A stretch of DNA of 48,646 bases from Hafnia psychrotolerans (GCF_014639435.1 NZ_BMFZ01000001.1:1-48646); one strand, 5' to 3'. Numbered from the stretch's first letter, positions 18,007-27,881 are shown. The notes: generated by a model from the letters alone, not told the origin. Program-made: numbers and translations.

Positions 18007-18266
18007 GCCTGCAAAAACTCATCCGCGTGGGCGATACGCTTAAGCCCTACGGCGGTGAAGTGCTGAGCGGCAGCTATAGCGCCTTTGGTAAGGCGGTGGC
18101 CTGCGTTGACGATAAAGCCAAATGTAACCAGCACGGCATAACCACCATTGCGCAGGGCACCACCGGCAGCATCATGAACGGTAAAGCGGTGGCGCTCGAC
18201 GGGCATAAATGCGCCTGCGGCTGTACGCTGGTCAGTTCCCTGTCACATATGGACGTGCGCGGATGA
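18003..18266 (+). CDS. PAAR-domain T6SS spike-tip protein
   Basis: An 87-residue PAAR protein that would cap the VgrG trimer. It shows the repeated PAAR pattern: VGDTLKPYGGEVLSGS, AFGKAVACVDDKAKCNQHG and GTTGSIMNGKAVALDGHKCACGCTLVSS, with the Cys and His residues that bind metal in the family. ATG 18003 overlaps the Tle1 stop (ATGA). The protein has no extension, so it is a tip and not itself a toxin. Confidence 0.92.
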   Translation: MSLQKLIRVGDTLKPYGGEVLSGSYSAFGKAVACVDDKAKCNQHGITTIAQGTTGSIMNGKAVALDGHKCACGCTLVSSLSHMDVRG

Positions 18267-19399
18267 ATCACCCGCCGCGTTATCCTGACTACGCCGATAT
18301 TCACCACGCCCGCTGGCGGCGCTGGTGGGTGGCACTCCCGGTCATTCTGTTTCTGTCGGCGATGGCGACCATGCTGCTGTGGCCGGAAGGTAAACCCACG
18401 CGCACGCCGTCATTCTGGTTCTGGAGCCTGGTACTTCCACTGTTGCTGTGGCTGATTGCCGTGGCCGGACGCTGGCTGGTCTGGCTGGTGGCGCTGTACA
18501 ACCGCAATACCTATCAGGTAACGATAGCCGAGTCCCTTGATGCCTGGTGGCAATATCGCTCCCGCACATTACCCGTCGAACACGTCCTGCTGGTCACGCC
18601 GCTCGGCGATGAAGATGCCGACCACGAGCCTTTGCTCTCGTCTTCATTACCCCCTACGCCGTTACAGAGTACTGACGCTTCGGGTAGTGCGCTGCTGCGT
18701 TGCTCACAGGTGCTGGGGATGCAGAGCCGTTCTGTACTGCTGGCCCGTTATCTCGCCCGCCGTTTGCTGACGCAGTTTCGCCAGAATGATGAAGCCCGGC
18801 CTGTACAGGTATTTTGCTGGCTGGGTGACGACGACAGCCTGGCGGCTTTTACGCAAGCGCTGGAGTCAGACGGCATGCGCCTGCCTGACGATGTCATACG
18901 CATGGATGATGCCAGCAAGCTTGATAACGTGACTGATGCGATGCCGCAGGATGAACAGGCGCTGATGCTGTGCGCCGGATGCGGTGAAGGCGAAGCGGAT
19001 AACGGCTCTGTCGCAGGCGAAGGTGCATTTGCCTGGCTGTGCGGTCATCAGGCGCTGGCACTTATGTACCGCGCTGAAATCCTTAACCCCGATGCGGGTG
19101 AGACCCCGCAACAGCTGGTCGGGCAACTTTCCCGCTATGCTCGCCTTAACGCCGCCCCTGAACGTGTGATTGCCGCTGATAAAACGGCGATGGATACCTT
19201 GTTACCTTCCGGCTGGTCTGCGGTTGACCACGTGCTGACGCCGTGGCTGGGTCATGCCGGTGCGGTGACCCCTTTTATTGTGCTTTCCCTTGCTGCACTG
19301 TCCGCCCGTAACGGACAGGCTTGCGGCTGGACCGCTTCACTTATGGATAACCAATTGATGACAGGAGTTTGCGTCCCCCGTGGAAACCTCCCGCACTGA
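18263..19399 (+). CDS. T6SS-associated membrane protein of unknown function
   Basis: A 378-residue protein with two predicted membrane helices near the N terminus (about 20-39 and 48-75) and a large, presumably cytoplasmic domain. ATG 18263 overlaps the PAAR stop (ATGA); the frame extending to 18209 is inside the PAAR gene. I recognise no catalytic motif. The C-terminal segment (TPFIVLSLAALSARNGQACGW) has a pattern seen in lipase or synthase-like folds, but I do not assign one. Similar genes precede tssM in some enterobacterial T6SS clusters. Its position, overlapping tssM by 20 bases, argues for a role with the membrane complex or effector module. Confidence 0.6.
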   Translation: MNHPPRYPDYADIHHARWRRWWVALPVILFLSAMATMLLWPEGKPTRTPSFWFWSLVLPLLLWLIAVAGRWLVWLVALYNRNTYQVTIAESLDAWWQYRSRTLPVEHVLLVTPLGDEDADHEPLLSSSLPPTPLQSTDASGSALLRCSQVLGMQSRSVLLARYLARRLLTQFRQNDEARPVQVFCWLGDDDSLAAFTQALESDGMRLPDDVIRMDDASKLDNVTDAMPQDEQALMLCAGCGEGEADNGSVAGEGAFAWLCGHQALALMYRAEILNPDAGETPQQLVGQLSRYARLNAAPERVIAADKTAMDTLLPSGWSAVDHVLTPWLGHAGAVTPFIVLSLAALSARNGQACGWTASLMDNQLMTGVCVPRGNLPH

Positions 19400-22300
19400 A
19401 CCCCAACATTCGCTGTTCTGGCTCGTTACCGGCTATGTAGTAATTATTACCCTGCTGGTTTTGCTGGGCGCTGCGCTGTACTACTTTGCAGGTAGCAGCA
19501 TTAATCTGCCTGCGGCGCTTCCCCGCCAGATTGCCTTCTGGGCACTGATGGTCTGGCTGGCCCTGGTTTGGTTCTGCCCACTGTTCATTCTGGCGTGGAA
19601 GGCGCTTATCCGCCTTAAGGCGCGGGAAGCGACGGGGAGTGATACACACGGCAAGCCGCAGCGCCCGCCTGAAAACCAACTTGTCCGCGATATCGTCACC
19701 CAGATGCGTTTTCAGTACGGCTGGCGCTGGCGTAGCAAGGTGCGCATTTTGCTGGTGGTCGGCAATGAACATGAAGCCGAACAGGCGGTGCCGGGCTTAA
19801 CCACCCAGCACTGGCTGGAAGGGCATAACACGTTACTGTTATGGCATGGAAATCCTGCGGACGAACCGCAACCGGCACAGTGCAAAGTGCTGCGTAAAAT
19901 TCGCCGCCGTCTCGCCGATGCCATCGTCTGGGTGGTCAATGCACAGACTGAACTCAGCCATGACACTCTCGATACCGTTTCCCGCCAGTTGCACAAACAG
20001 TTTCATCTGCTGGGGCAGGAAATTCCGCTGTGGTTGTGGGAAATCCATCAGCCGGAATGGGAACAGCCAGGATCACCGGCACAGGGCGTCGGCTTTATTT
20101 CTGCGCCCGGCGTCACCTCTGAGGATATAAATCAGTCGCTGACGGCACTGGAGCAGCCGCTTATTCGCCAAGGGATGCAGCAGGCAGAGCAGGACCGCAG
20201 CCACGCCTTTTTGATGCACCTTGCGCACCACCTGCGAACCGGTGGCACGGCACGCCTGACGCAGTCGCTGTCACAACTGGTTGAGGGTGCACGGGCGCTG
20301 CCGCTGGCCGGGATGGTATTTAGCCCGTCAGTCACCTCAGGCACGGCTTCATTACGTCACGCCTGGCAACCGGGCAAAGCCTGGCTGGATTTGCTGGCGC
20401 AGCGCTGGCGGCGACCCGTGGCAACGGGCGTATCCTGGCGCAAATCGTTGTTATTGGTTTGTTCGTGCATCCTTGCGCTGTGGCTGGCCTTTGTCGCCTT
20501 CTCGTATATGGCTAACCTGCGCCTGATGCAGGCTGACCATCAGCTGGCGCTGTCTGCCACGGATACCGCTTCGCCGGTCGCCACTCAGCTCATGTCTTTG
20601 CGCGCGCTACAAAAAGAGATCGAACGCCTGCAGTACCGTCATACCTACGGACCGCCCTGGTATATGAGGTTTGGCCTCAGCCGAAATGAAGATGTGCTCG
20701 ACGCGCTCTGGCCCTACTGGCAGAAAGCAGCCATGCCGTTATTGCGCGATGCTTCCGTGCAGCACCTGAGTGAACAAATGAACGCCTGGCGAAATCGTGC
20801 TCCAAATGACCCGGCGCGGGCCGCGCAGTCAAAAGCCATGTACGACCTGCTCAAAGCGTACCTGATGCTTTCCCGACCGGACAAAATTGACCCCGCGTTT
20901 TTCAGCGCCGTGGTGATGAAAGAGTGGCGGTTACGTGACGGCGTGCAGGACGGCACCTGGATGATGAACGGCAGCGATATGCTGACCTTTATGATGCAGA
21001 ACCTGCCCGCACATCCTGACTGGCGGGTTGCCCCCGACATGCGGCTGGTGAGCGAAATGCGCACTACATTGTTACGTCAAATGGGTGCCAGCAATGCGGA
21101 GGCCTCTCGCTATCAGCAACTGATTGCCCAGGTATCCCGTGATTATGCTGATATGTCACTGGGTGAAATGGTCAACGGGACCGACAGCAGCCGTCTGTTT
21201 AGAACAGGTGAAACCGTACCCGGCGTATTTACCCGTCAAGCCTGGGAAGAAGACGTGGAGCCCGCGCTGGATAAATTGGCAAACGCCCGTCGCGACGAAA
21301 TTGATTGGGTACTCAGCGACAGTCAGCATGCTACGAATACCGAACTTTCTCCGGAAACGATGAAGGCGCGACTGAAAGCCCGCTACTTCTCCGGGTATGG
21401 TGCCGCCTGGCTGAAGTTCCTCAACAGCTTGCAGTGGCGTCAGGCTGCCAGCCTGTCGGAGTCTATCGAACAACTCACGCTGTTGGCCGATGTCCGCCAG
21501 TCACCGCTGATAGCGCTGATGAACACGCTGAATATTCAGGGACGTGCCGGGCAGAGTGGTGGTGACCTGGCCGACTCTCTGGTGAAATCCGCCAAGAGCC
21601 TTATCCATAACGACAACGCCAACGTCGTGGAGCAAAACACCGGTCCGCGAGGTCCGATGGATGACACCTTTGGCCCGCTGCTGGCGCTGAGCGACACCAT
21701 GTCAGCGACACAAAACCCCCTGAGCCTGCAAACCTTCCTGACTCGCATCACCCGCGTTCGTCTGCGTTTGCAACAGGTCACCAATGCCCCTGATCCACAA
21801 GCGATGATGCAGTCCCTGGCACTGACTGTTTTCCAGGGCAAAGCCGTTGACCTCACCGATACCCGCGATTATGGCAGCCTGATCGCCGCCAGCCTGGGTC
21901 AAGAGTGGAGCGGTTTCGGGCAGGCCGTGTTTGTGCAACCGATGGTTCAGGCATGGGAACAGGTGCTTTCTCCGACCTCTCAGAGCATCAACAGCCAGTG
22001 GAAAACCGATATTGTCACTCCGTGGGAGACATCCTTCAACGACCGCTACCCGTTTGTTGATCGCCAGAGCGATGCGTCATTACCCGAACTGGCCCAGTTT
22101 ATGCGCATGGACACCGGGCGTATCTCACAGTTTATCAACACCCGACTGGGTGGCCTGCTGCGTCTGGAAGGCGACAAATGGGTGCCAGATGCCATGAACA
22201 GTCAGGGGCTGACGTTTAACCCGGCCTTTATTGACGCACTCAACCATCTGACCCGTATCTCGAACGTGGCCTTTGCCCACGGTGATGTCGCGTTGCACTT

Positions 22301-22727
22301 CCAACTGATGGCAAAACCGTCCCGTGATGTGGTGGAATCCGACCTCACTGTTGACCGTCAGAAACTGCAATATTTTAACCAGGAAGAGAGCTGGCAGATG
22401 CTGGCCTGGCCGGACAACCGCTGGCAGCCGCAAACCACCCTGACCTGGCGCACCGTTCAGGCCGGTGCGCGTCTGTATGCTGATGAGCCGGGAAGCTGGG
22501 GACTTATTCGCCTGCTGGATAAAGCGCTGGTCACTGACCTTGGCGATAATCAATATCGCGTGGCGTGGATAACCCCGGACGGGGTGGCGCTGAACTACCT
22601 GATGCGCACGGAACTTGGCAAAGGCCCCTTGGCCCTGCTTGATTTACGGGGCTTCACTCTGCCTTCTGAGGTCTTTGCCACCGGCACGTCGCCTCTGCCT
22701 GCCGCGAAGAACAGAGGGAATAAATAA
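19380..22727 (+). CDS. tssM: T6SS membrane complex protein TssM (IcmF)
   Basis: A 1,115-residue TssM, the inner-membrane protein whose periplasmic part reaches TssJ at the outer membrane. Two N-terminal helices (about 13-36 and 46-70), a cytoplasmic domain, a third helix (about 356-378, LLLVCSCILALWLAFVAF) and a long periplasmic domain fit the family. The nucleotide-binding loop is degenerate (VVGNEHEAEQAV around 124-136, no GxxxxGKS), as in some other TssM proteins. The start is GTG 19380, overlapping the previous gene. The frame is intact to the end and overlaps tssJ by one base (TAATG). Confidence 0.93.
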   Translation: METSRTEPQHSLFWLVTGYVVIITLLVLLGAALYYFAGSSINLPAALPRQIAFWALMVWLALVWFCPLFILAWKALIRLKAREATGSDTHGKPQRPPENQLVRDIVTQMRFQYGWRWRSKVRILLVVGNEHEAEQAVPGLTTQHWLEGHNTLLLWHGNPADEPQPAQCKVLRKIRRRLADAIVWVVNAQTELSHDTLDTVSRQLHKQFHLLGQEIPLWLWEIHQPEWEQPGSPAQGVGFISAPGVTSEDINQSLTALEQPLIRQGMQQAEQDRSHAFLMHLAHHLRTGGTARLTQSLSQLVEGARALPLAGMVFSPSVTSGTASLRHAWQPGKAWLDLLAQRWRRPVATGVSWRKSLLLVCSCILALWLAFVAFSYMANLRLMQADHQLALSATDTASPVATQLMSLRALQKEIERLQYRHTYGPPWYMRFGLSRNEDVLDALWPYWQKAAMPLLRDASVQHLSEQMNAWRNRAPNDPARAAQSKAMYDLLKAYLMLSRPDKIDPAFFSAVVMKEWRLRDGVQDGTWMMNGSDMLTFMMQNLPAHPDWRVAPDMRLVSEMRTTLLRQMGASNAEASRYQQLIAQVSRDYADMSLGEMVNGTDSSRLFRTGETVPGVFTRQAWEEDVEPALDKLANARRDEIDWVLSDSQHATNTELSPETMKARLKARYFSGYGAAWLKFLNSLQWRQAASLSESIEQLTLLADVRQSPLIALMNTLNIQGRAGQSGGDLADSLVKSAKSLIHNDNANVVEQNTGPRGPMDDTFGPLLALSDTMSATQNPLSLQTFLTRITRVRLRLQQVTNAPDPQAMMQSLALTVFQGKAVDLTDTRDYGSLIAASLGQEWSGFGQAVFVQPMVQAWEQVLSPTSQSINSQWKTDIVTPWETSFNDRYPFVDRQSDASLPELAQFMRMDTGRISQFINTRLGGLLRLEGDKWVPDAMNSQGLTFNPAFIDALNHLTRISNVAFAHGDVALHFQLMAKPSRDVVESDLTVDRQKLQYFNQEESWQMLAWPDNRWQPQTTLTWRTVQAGARLYADEPGSWGLIRLLDKALVTDLGDNQYRVAWITPDGVALNYLMRTELGKGPLALLDLRGFTLPSEVFATGTSPLPAAKNRGNK

Positions 22728-23254
22728 TGCTGCGTCCATCACGCCTTATCTGCGCACTTCTGTTTGTGCCGACCCTTACCCTCAGCGGTTGTGGCCTGTA
22801 TCAGAAAGCCAAACAGGGTACAGCATCTGTCGCCAGCGCCATTTTTTACCGGCAGGTTGAAACACTGCATCTCTCCTTTGTGGCCCGCGAGGCCATCAAC
22901 CACGATGATGCCCAGCAGTCGATGCCGCTGCGCGTAAGCATCCTGCAGCTCAATGACCGCAAAACCTTTGATAGCGCGGAATACACCGACCTGTTAACAC
23001 AGCCAGACCTTGTGCTGAAAGACAGCCTGGTGACACAGCAGCAGCTCAGCGTCGTGCCGGGGCAGACGGCGAACCTCGATATCCCTTTGAGTAAGAAAGC
23101 GAACTTTGTAGCGGTTGTCGGGCTGTTTCGTCTTCCCGACAGGGCAAGGGGAAACTGGAAGCTTGTGCTCAGCCGCGACGACCTGGACCCGGATACCCCG
23201 CGTGTTATCGAAATCCGCAATAACACGCTGTGGTTAAGGCCGGTGAAAGAATGA
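22727..23254 (+). CDS. tssJ: T6SS outer-membrane lipoprotein TssJ
   Basis: A 175-residue lipoprotein with signal peptide ending LSGC (Cys22). After the lipid anchor it has the TssJ transthyretin-like beta pattern: MPLRVSILQLNDRKTFDSAEY, a PDLVLKD loop, QLSVVPGQTANLDIPL and FVAVVGLFRLPD. It binds the TssM periplasmic tip. ATG 22727 overlaps the tssM stop; the end overlaps tssF (ATGA). Confidence 0.93.
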   Translation: MLRPSRLICALLFVPTLTLSGCGLYQKAKQGTASVASAIFYRQVETLHLSFVAREAINHDDAQQSMPLRVSILQLNDRKTFDSAEYTDLLTQPDLVLKDSLVTQQQLSVVPGQTANLDIPLSKKANFVAVVGLFRLPDRARGNWKLVLSRDDLDPDTPRVIEIRNNTLWLRPVKE

Positions 23255-25022
23255 ACGACCATGAATTTTTGAAATATTTTGACAGCGAAATGCGCTGGCT
23301 GAAATCCGCCGCCAGAGAGTTTGCATTGCAGCACCCTGACGCTGCTCGTCGCCTCGGCGTGGACAGCATGTCGCACCAGATGGACGAATCCGTGGAGCAA
23401 CTGTTCCAGGGGTTCTCGCTGATGATGGCGCAGCTGCGGCGCAAGATTGATGATGATATTCCCGAGCTGACAGAACCTTTGCTGGGCCACCTGCTGCCGG
23501 TGGTGAACCGTACTCTGCCGTCAATGGGCGTGGTGGAACTGACGCCGGATAGGGTGGCACAGGTGCGGGACGCGGTATTACCGGAGGGCACCACGCTGTT
23601 GACCCGCCCAATGGATGAATCCGGACTTCGCTGTCCGTATCGCACCACCGACGAATTAACGCTGCACCCACTCACCCTGAACAGCATCAGCACACAGTTT
23701 CACCCTGACGGGCATCAGGTGCTGAGTCTGCGTTTCTCACTCAACCAGTACGCTGACCCGAGCCAGGTAAATCTGCATGAGTTGCCGCTTTATATCAACG
23801 GTGACCGCCCACTACAGTCGATGCTGTACCAGGCATTGACACACCATGTCAGCCGTATCACGGTGCGGTTACCTCAGACCGGCAACTGTTTGACGGGACA
23901 CTGGCTAACCGCTGGCAGCAGCACTGGAAGCCTGTATGGCCGCAGAGTGACAGCCCGGCGCTGTGTGGTGAAGTGCGTCCGTGGCTTGAGTATTTCAGCT
24001 TCCCGGCACGGTTTGCTTTCTTTACCTTAACCGGGCTTGATACGCTGCCACTCAGTGAGGAATGCCGTGACTTTATCCTGGAAATCCATCTCACTCAGTC
24101 ACTACCCCGCGATATGCCTGTACCAGACGATGCACTGCGTATTAACTGCGTCACGGTCATTAACCTATTTTCCCTGAACGCTGAACCGCTGAAAGTACAG
24201 CCCACGGTACTGGATTATCGCCTGCGCCCGCACCGGTTGCGCGACCACCATACTGAAATCTACAGTGTAGATAAGGTGGCGGCGAGTGAAACCCTAGACA
24301 AACGGCAGTATGTTCCGTATCGCCAGTTTCGTCAGAAAGGCGGGATGCTCGCACACCAAGCGTCCTGGCCGGAACGGTATTATCACACCCGTATCTGGCG
24401 CGGTGTCAGTGGCCTGCATGAAACGCTGCTGATGCTCGGAGGGACATCAGGTGAACAGGATTTAGCGCAGGAAGAGGCCACGTTGTTTATGAACCTCACC
24501 TGTACCAACGGCAACTATCCGCGCATGGCGCTGGATAATGCAGTATTTGACGGCACTGCCGTTGCGGGTAACCTGACGCTGCGCTGCCAGACCCGGCACA
24601 CGCCTTCCATGCCTTCTTATCCGCCGCTGACTCAGTTGTATCAGTGGCATGTGTTGTCGCTGCTGCACCCCAGAGCGCTGAGCCAGATGCTGGCAAGCAC
24701 CGATAACCTGAAAGCTGCACTTCAGCTCTTTAACTGGAGCCATGACGACAACAACCTTCGCCGTATCGACGGGATCACGCACGTCAGCTACAAACAGGGC
24801 TTTAACTCTTCTCATCACTGGCATGGCGTGCACATCCGTGTGGATCTGGATGAGCATCACTTCAGCGGCACCGGGGATGCGCGTCTGTTCTGCGAGCTGC
24901 TGGAGCAGTTCTTCACTCAGTACGCCAGCGTCATCCGCTTCACGCAGTTAACCGTAATGCTGACACAATCGAAGACGGAATGGGCCTGGCCGGAGCGACG
25001 TATTAACAGGGTGTTGATGTGA
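23251..25022 (+). pseudogene. tssF: T6SS baseplate protein TssF, split by a frameshift
   Basis: Two overlapping frames together encode one TssF of about 590 residues, a baseplate wedge subunit. The first frame starts ATG 23251 (MNDHEFLKYFDSEMRWLKSAAREFA) and keeps family character to about ...HVSRITVRLP near 23873; after that its translation becomes nonsense (TGSLYGRRVTARRCVVK). The second frame carries the continuation RQLFDGTLANRWQQHWKPVW from about 23880, then EYFSFPARFAFFTLTGLD to the C terminus. The total span is 1,772 bases, two more than a multiple of three, as expected from loss of one base near 23870-23880. No slippery heptamer is seen there, so programmed frameshifting is unlikely; a sequencing error is possible. 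Without TssF the baseplate cannot form. Confidence 0.85.
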
Positions 25023-26065
25023 CGACCGAAAACAAAAAAAATAGTCCGACCCTTCCGCCGTTCTGGCTGGACGGGAAAGGCAATGACCACACGGCACGGT
25101 TTAACTTTTATCGCTTCTGCCAGCTGATTGAAGGGCTGAACGGCGGCTCGCTGGGCACGGGGCGCGCCATTACAGACGACCCGGTGCGCTTTCGCCCCAA
25201 TCCGCATCTGGGTTTTCCTGCGGGGGAACTGAAGCGCACGGAAACGGACCCGGATAATCCGGATGCCCCACCGACCATCAGAACGAACTTCTTCGGCCTG
25301 TACGGGGTGGACTCGCCACTGCCCACGGCTATCATCGAGGACATTAACCAGGGGCGCGACGGGGCTGATGCCATGGCCGCGTTTCTGGATATCTTCAACC
25401 ATCGGCTGATGACGCAATTTTACCGCGTCTGGCGCAAGTACAGCTACCCGGCCACCTTTGAACCTGGCGGCACGGATACTGTCTCACAGAGCTTGATGGC
25501 GCTGGCAGGCATTGCTCACGGCCAGGACATTCCATCCTCACGATTACTGGCAATATTGCCACCTTTGCTGCATCCGACGCACACCGTAGAAGGCATAGCG
25601 GCGGTTATCCGCAGTCAGGCACCCAATACAAAGGTAAAGGTGTTCCCGCACCATCCCGTGAGAATGCCGGTGGCGAAACGGGCCAGGCTCTCATTGCGGG
25701 ACGGTATGACACTCGATCAACACCCCATTTTGGGTGATGAAACCACCGTTGCCGGGTACTGCTCGCGAGTGGAACTCTCGACAGAAAATCCTGATGAAGC
25801 AAAGGGCTGGATGCCTGGCGGTCAACTTAAACAGGATGTGATGGCGTTACTGCGTACCTATCTGGGGTGTGATTACGATGTGCGCCTGTGGCTGACGATC
25901 CCGACGCGGTTGCTGCCGGTTCCCCGGCTGGGCGATCCGGGCCTGTTCTCGGGGTACAACATGATGCTGGGGCTGAGGGACGACAATCTGGGTGAGATGC
26001 CGAAAACAACCCGCATTAAAGTGGGGCGGCTCAGGGAGGAGCATGCTGATTTTTGGCGGGTATGA
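25019..26065 (+). CDS. tssG: T6SS baseplate protein TssG
   Basis: A 348-residue TssG, partner of TssF in the baseplate wedge. Recognised by FNFYRFCQLIEGL, VRFRPNPHLGFPAGEL, TNFFGLYGVDSPLP, FNHRLMTQFYRVW and the C-terminal LGCDYDVRLWLTIP...RLGDPGLFSGYNMMLGL. The start is GTG 25019, overlapping the tssF stop. It is the last complete gene of the island. A 20-codon frame at 26067-26129 (MSEKIIDQYAYQG...) follows before the right repeat and could be the start of a lost next gene. Confidence 0.92.
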   Translation: MTTENKKNSPTLPPFWLDGKGNDHTARFNFYRFCQLIEGLNGGSLGTGRAITDDPVRFRPNPHLGFPAGELKRTETDPDNPDAPPTIRTNFFGLYGVDSPLPTAIIEDINQGRDGADAMAAFLDIFNHRLMTQFYRVWRKYSYPATFEPGGTDTVSQSLMALAGIAHGQDIPSSRLLAILPPLLHPTHTVEGIAAVIRSQAPNTKVKVFPHHPVRMPVAKRARLSLRDGMTLDQHPILGDETTVAGYCSRVELSTENPDEAKGWMPGGQLKQDVMALLRTYLGCDYDVRLWLTIPTRLLPVPRLGDPGLFSGYNMMLGLRDDNLGEMPKTTRIKVGRLREEHADFWRV

Positions 26066-26163
26066 TGAGTGAGAAAATAATTGATCAATATGCTTATCAA
26101 GGTTTTTGCCTCAGGATGCCGAGGTAATGGGGTGAGTTTGTATTGGATTTATATCGGGCAGAT

Positions 26164-26233
26164 GTCCGTTCCGCCAACATTCAGAAGCCCTGAGTTAGCA
26201 ATAACTCAGGGCTTCGTTGTTTTGACTTTCTGG
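26164..26233 (+). repeat. Right direct repeat of the island (attR-like)
   Basis: A perfect 70-bp copy of 8508-8577, holding the last 13 nt of tRNA-Asp (without the rest of the tRNA) and the terminator stem at 26184-26215. It marks the right end of the island; the sequence beyond belongs to the hpx region. Confidence 0.9.
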
Positions 26234-26255
26234 CAAAACGTTTCGTTATCTGACG

Positions 26256-27758
26256 TTATTCAACTTTTGCTTTAACAAAACCCATTGATGGGCTGGCTGC
26301 GCGTTCATGACGGGCGATAAAACGATAGCTACCGCCGGCCAGAAACGCGCCGATAAACCAGCTAAAGTTTGCCACCTGATGCAAGCCCGGCGTGAAGCTG
26401 ATGAACAGGCCAATCAGGACGGCTGGCACCAGTGCCATAATCGCTTTCGGGTTGAAACCATTGCTGTACCAATAACGGCCGGACGGCGTGGCATTGAATA
26501 ATGCATCAACATCCATACTGCCACGTTTAATCAGGTAGTAATCCGCCAGCAAAATCCCAAACAGTGGGCCGATAAACGCGCCCAGCACGTCCAACGTATA
26601 GTGGATAATTTCCGGTGACTGGAACAAATTCCACGGCGTCAGCAACACGGAACCGACGGCGGCGATCATCCCTCCGGTGCGGAAGCTGATTTTCTGCGGA
26701 GAACAGTTGGAAAAATCGAAGGCCGGTGACACGAAGTTTGCCACGATATTAATGCCTATGGTGGCGATGATCATGGTCAGCAAACCGAGCGCGACTGCCA
26801 CGCTGTTACCGACACGGCTGACGGTTTCGATAGGATCAGTGATCATCTGGCCGAACAGCGACTGGGTGCCAGACACAATAACCACGGTGACAATCGAGAA
26901 CAGCAGGAAGTTGAACGGCAGCCCCCAGCGGTTGCCCCGGCGGATCTCGCCCATGCTTTTAGCGTAACGGGAGAAATCACCAAAATTGAGCAAGGGGCCG
27001 GAAAAGTAGGAGACCACCAGCGCCGTAGCGGTAAGCATTTCCCAGCCTTGCTGGCCGACAGTCAACGTCTTGCTCGACAATGTGAAAGAGATATTGCTCA
27101 GGCCGGTTTTATACAAAATCCAGCCAGCCAACATTAGCATTACCACGTACACTGCAGGCCCGGCGATATCGATAAAGCGTTTAATCGCGTTCATGCCGTG
27201 CCAGAACACCATCGCCTGCAACACCCACATAATGCCGAAACAAATCCAGCCCATTGCCGACAGACCCAGCCAGTGTGGCACGGTTAACGGTGTTAGTGAC
27301 GGGAAAAACTTCAGCAATACCAGCATCAGGGCATTGGCGGCAAGATAGGTTTGAATGCCGTACCAGGCGAAAGCAATCAGGCCGCGTATCACCGCCGGAA
27401 TATTGGCACCAAACACCCCGAAAGCCTGACGGCAAATCACCGCGTAAGGTACACCGGCCTGCTGACTGGGTTTCGCCACCAAATTGGCGCAGATCTGCAC
27501 GATACAAATTCCGCACAACAAACAAAGCAATACTTGCCAGCTTGTTAGTCCGAGAGTGAAGAAGCTGGCGGCCACCACATAGCCGCCCATGCTGTGCACG
27601 TCAGACATCCAGAAAGAAAATATGTTGTACCAGCTCCAGTTCTGGTTGCGGGTCGGGGCTAAATCGTCATTACACAGTCGCGGGCTGTAATGCGGTTTAA
27701 TCACGCCTGCGCTCATGGATGAAGATGCACTGGCGGAAGAGATTTCCTGATTTGGCAT
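26256..27758 (-). CDS. NCS1-family permease, probably for allantoin or a related hydantoin/purine
   Basis: A 500-residue transporter of the nucleobase:cation symporter-1 family with about 12 membrane helices. NWSWYNIFSFWMSDVHSMGGY is the characteristic first-helix motif of the PucI/Mhp1-like branch, followed by GVPYAVICRQAFGVFGANIPAVIRGLIAFAWYGIQ and FGDFSRYAK. ATG 27758 follows AGGAG; the longer frame to 27881 has no such signal. It is divergent from the GntR regulator and neighbours allantoin racemase and allantoinase genes, so allantoin uptake is the best guess. Cytosine, uracil or hydantoin are alternatives. It begins just beyond the island's right repeat. Confidence 0.85.
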   Translation of the reverse strand: MPNQEISSASASSSMSAGVIKPHYSPRLCNDDLAPTRNQNWSWYNIFSFWMSDVHSMGGYVVAASFFTLGLTSWQVLLCLLCGICIVQICANLVAKPSQQAGVPYAVICRQAFGVFGANIPAVIRGLIAFAWYGIQTYLAANALMLVLLKFFPSLTPLTVPHWLGLSAMGWICFGIMWVLQAMVFWHGMNAIKRFIDIAGPAVYVVMLMLAGWILYKTGLSNISFTLSSKTLTVGQQGWEMLTATALVVSYFSGPLLNFGDFSRYAKSMGEIRRGNRWGLPFNFLLFSIVTVVIVSGTQSLFGQMITDPIETVSRVGNSVAVALGLLTMIIATIGINIVANFVSPAFDFSNCSPQKISFRTGGMIAAVGSVLLTPWNLFQSPEIIHYTLDVLGAFIGPLFGILLADYYLIKRGSMDVDALFNATPSGRYWYSNGFNPKAIMALVPAVLIGLFISFTPGLHQVANFSWFIGAFLAGGSYRFIARHERAASPSMGFVKAKVE

Positions 27759-27844
27759 AAATCGTGCTCCTGTCATAAACACCGTGTCGAAAGAGGGAAT
27801 CCGCAAAGGCGGTGTTCCAACAAATAAAGCCGTCACGGGAGCAG

Positions 27845-27860
27845 TGCAGGATCCAGGCCA
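27845..27860 (-). promoter_or_regulatory. Possible weak sigma-54 promoter for the permease
   Basis: On the minus strand the bases read TGGCCTGGATCCTGCA: GG and GC ten bases apart as in a -24/-12 promoter, TGGC intact, but CTGC in place of TTGC and no CAC. It lies 87 bp upstream of the permease start. Weaker than the three other candidates in this cluster. Confidence 0.35.
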
Positions 27861-27871
27861 CCTTTGATTTT

Positions 27872-27881
27872 TTGTATACAA
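27872..27881. promoter_or_regulatory. Candidate GntR operator, permease/regulator intergenic
   Basis: The perfect palindrome TTGTATACAA lies between the divergent permease and GntR genes, with an imperfect partner around GTATAC at 27896-27901. FadR-type GntR proteins often bind short palindromes of this kind. The same ten bases recur at 28705-28714. Confidence 0.55.

Noticed and set aside
23860-23890. Programmed ribosomal frameshift in tssF
   Set aside because: No slippery heptamer or stimulatory structure is evident, and TssF is not known to be made this way.
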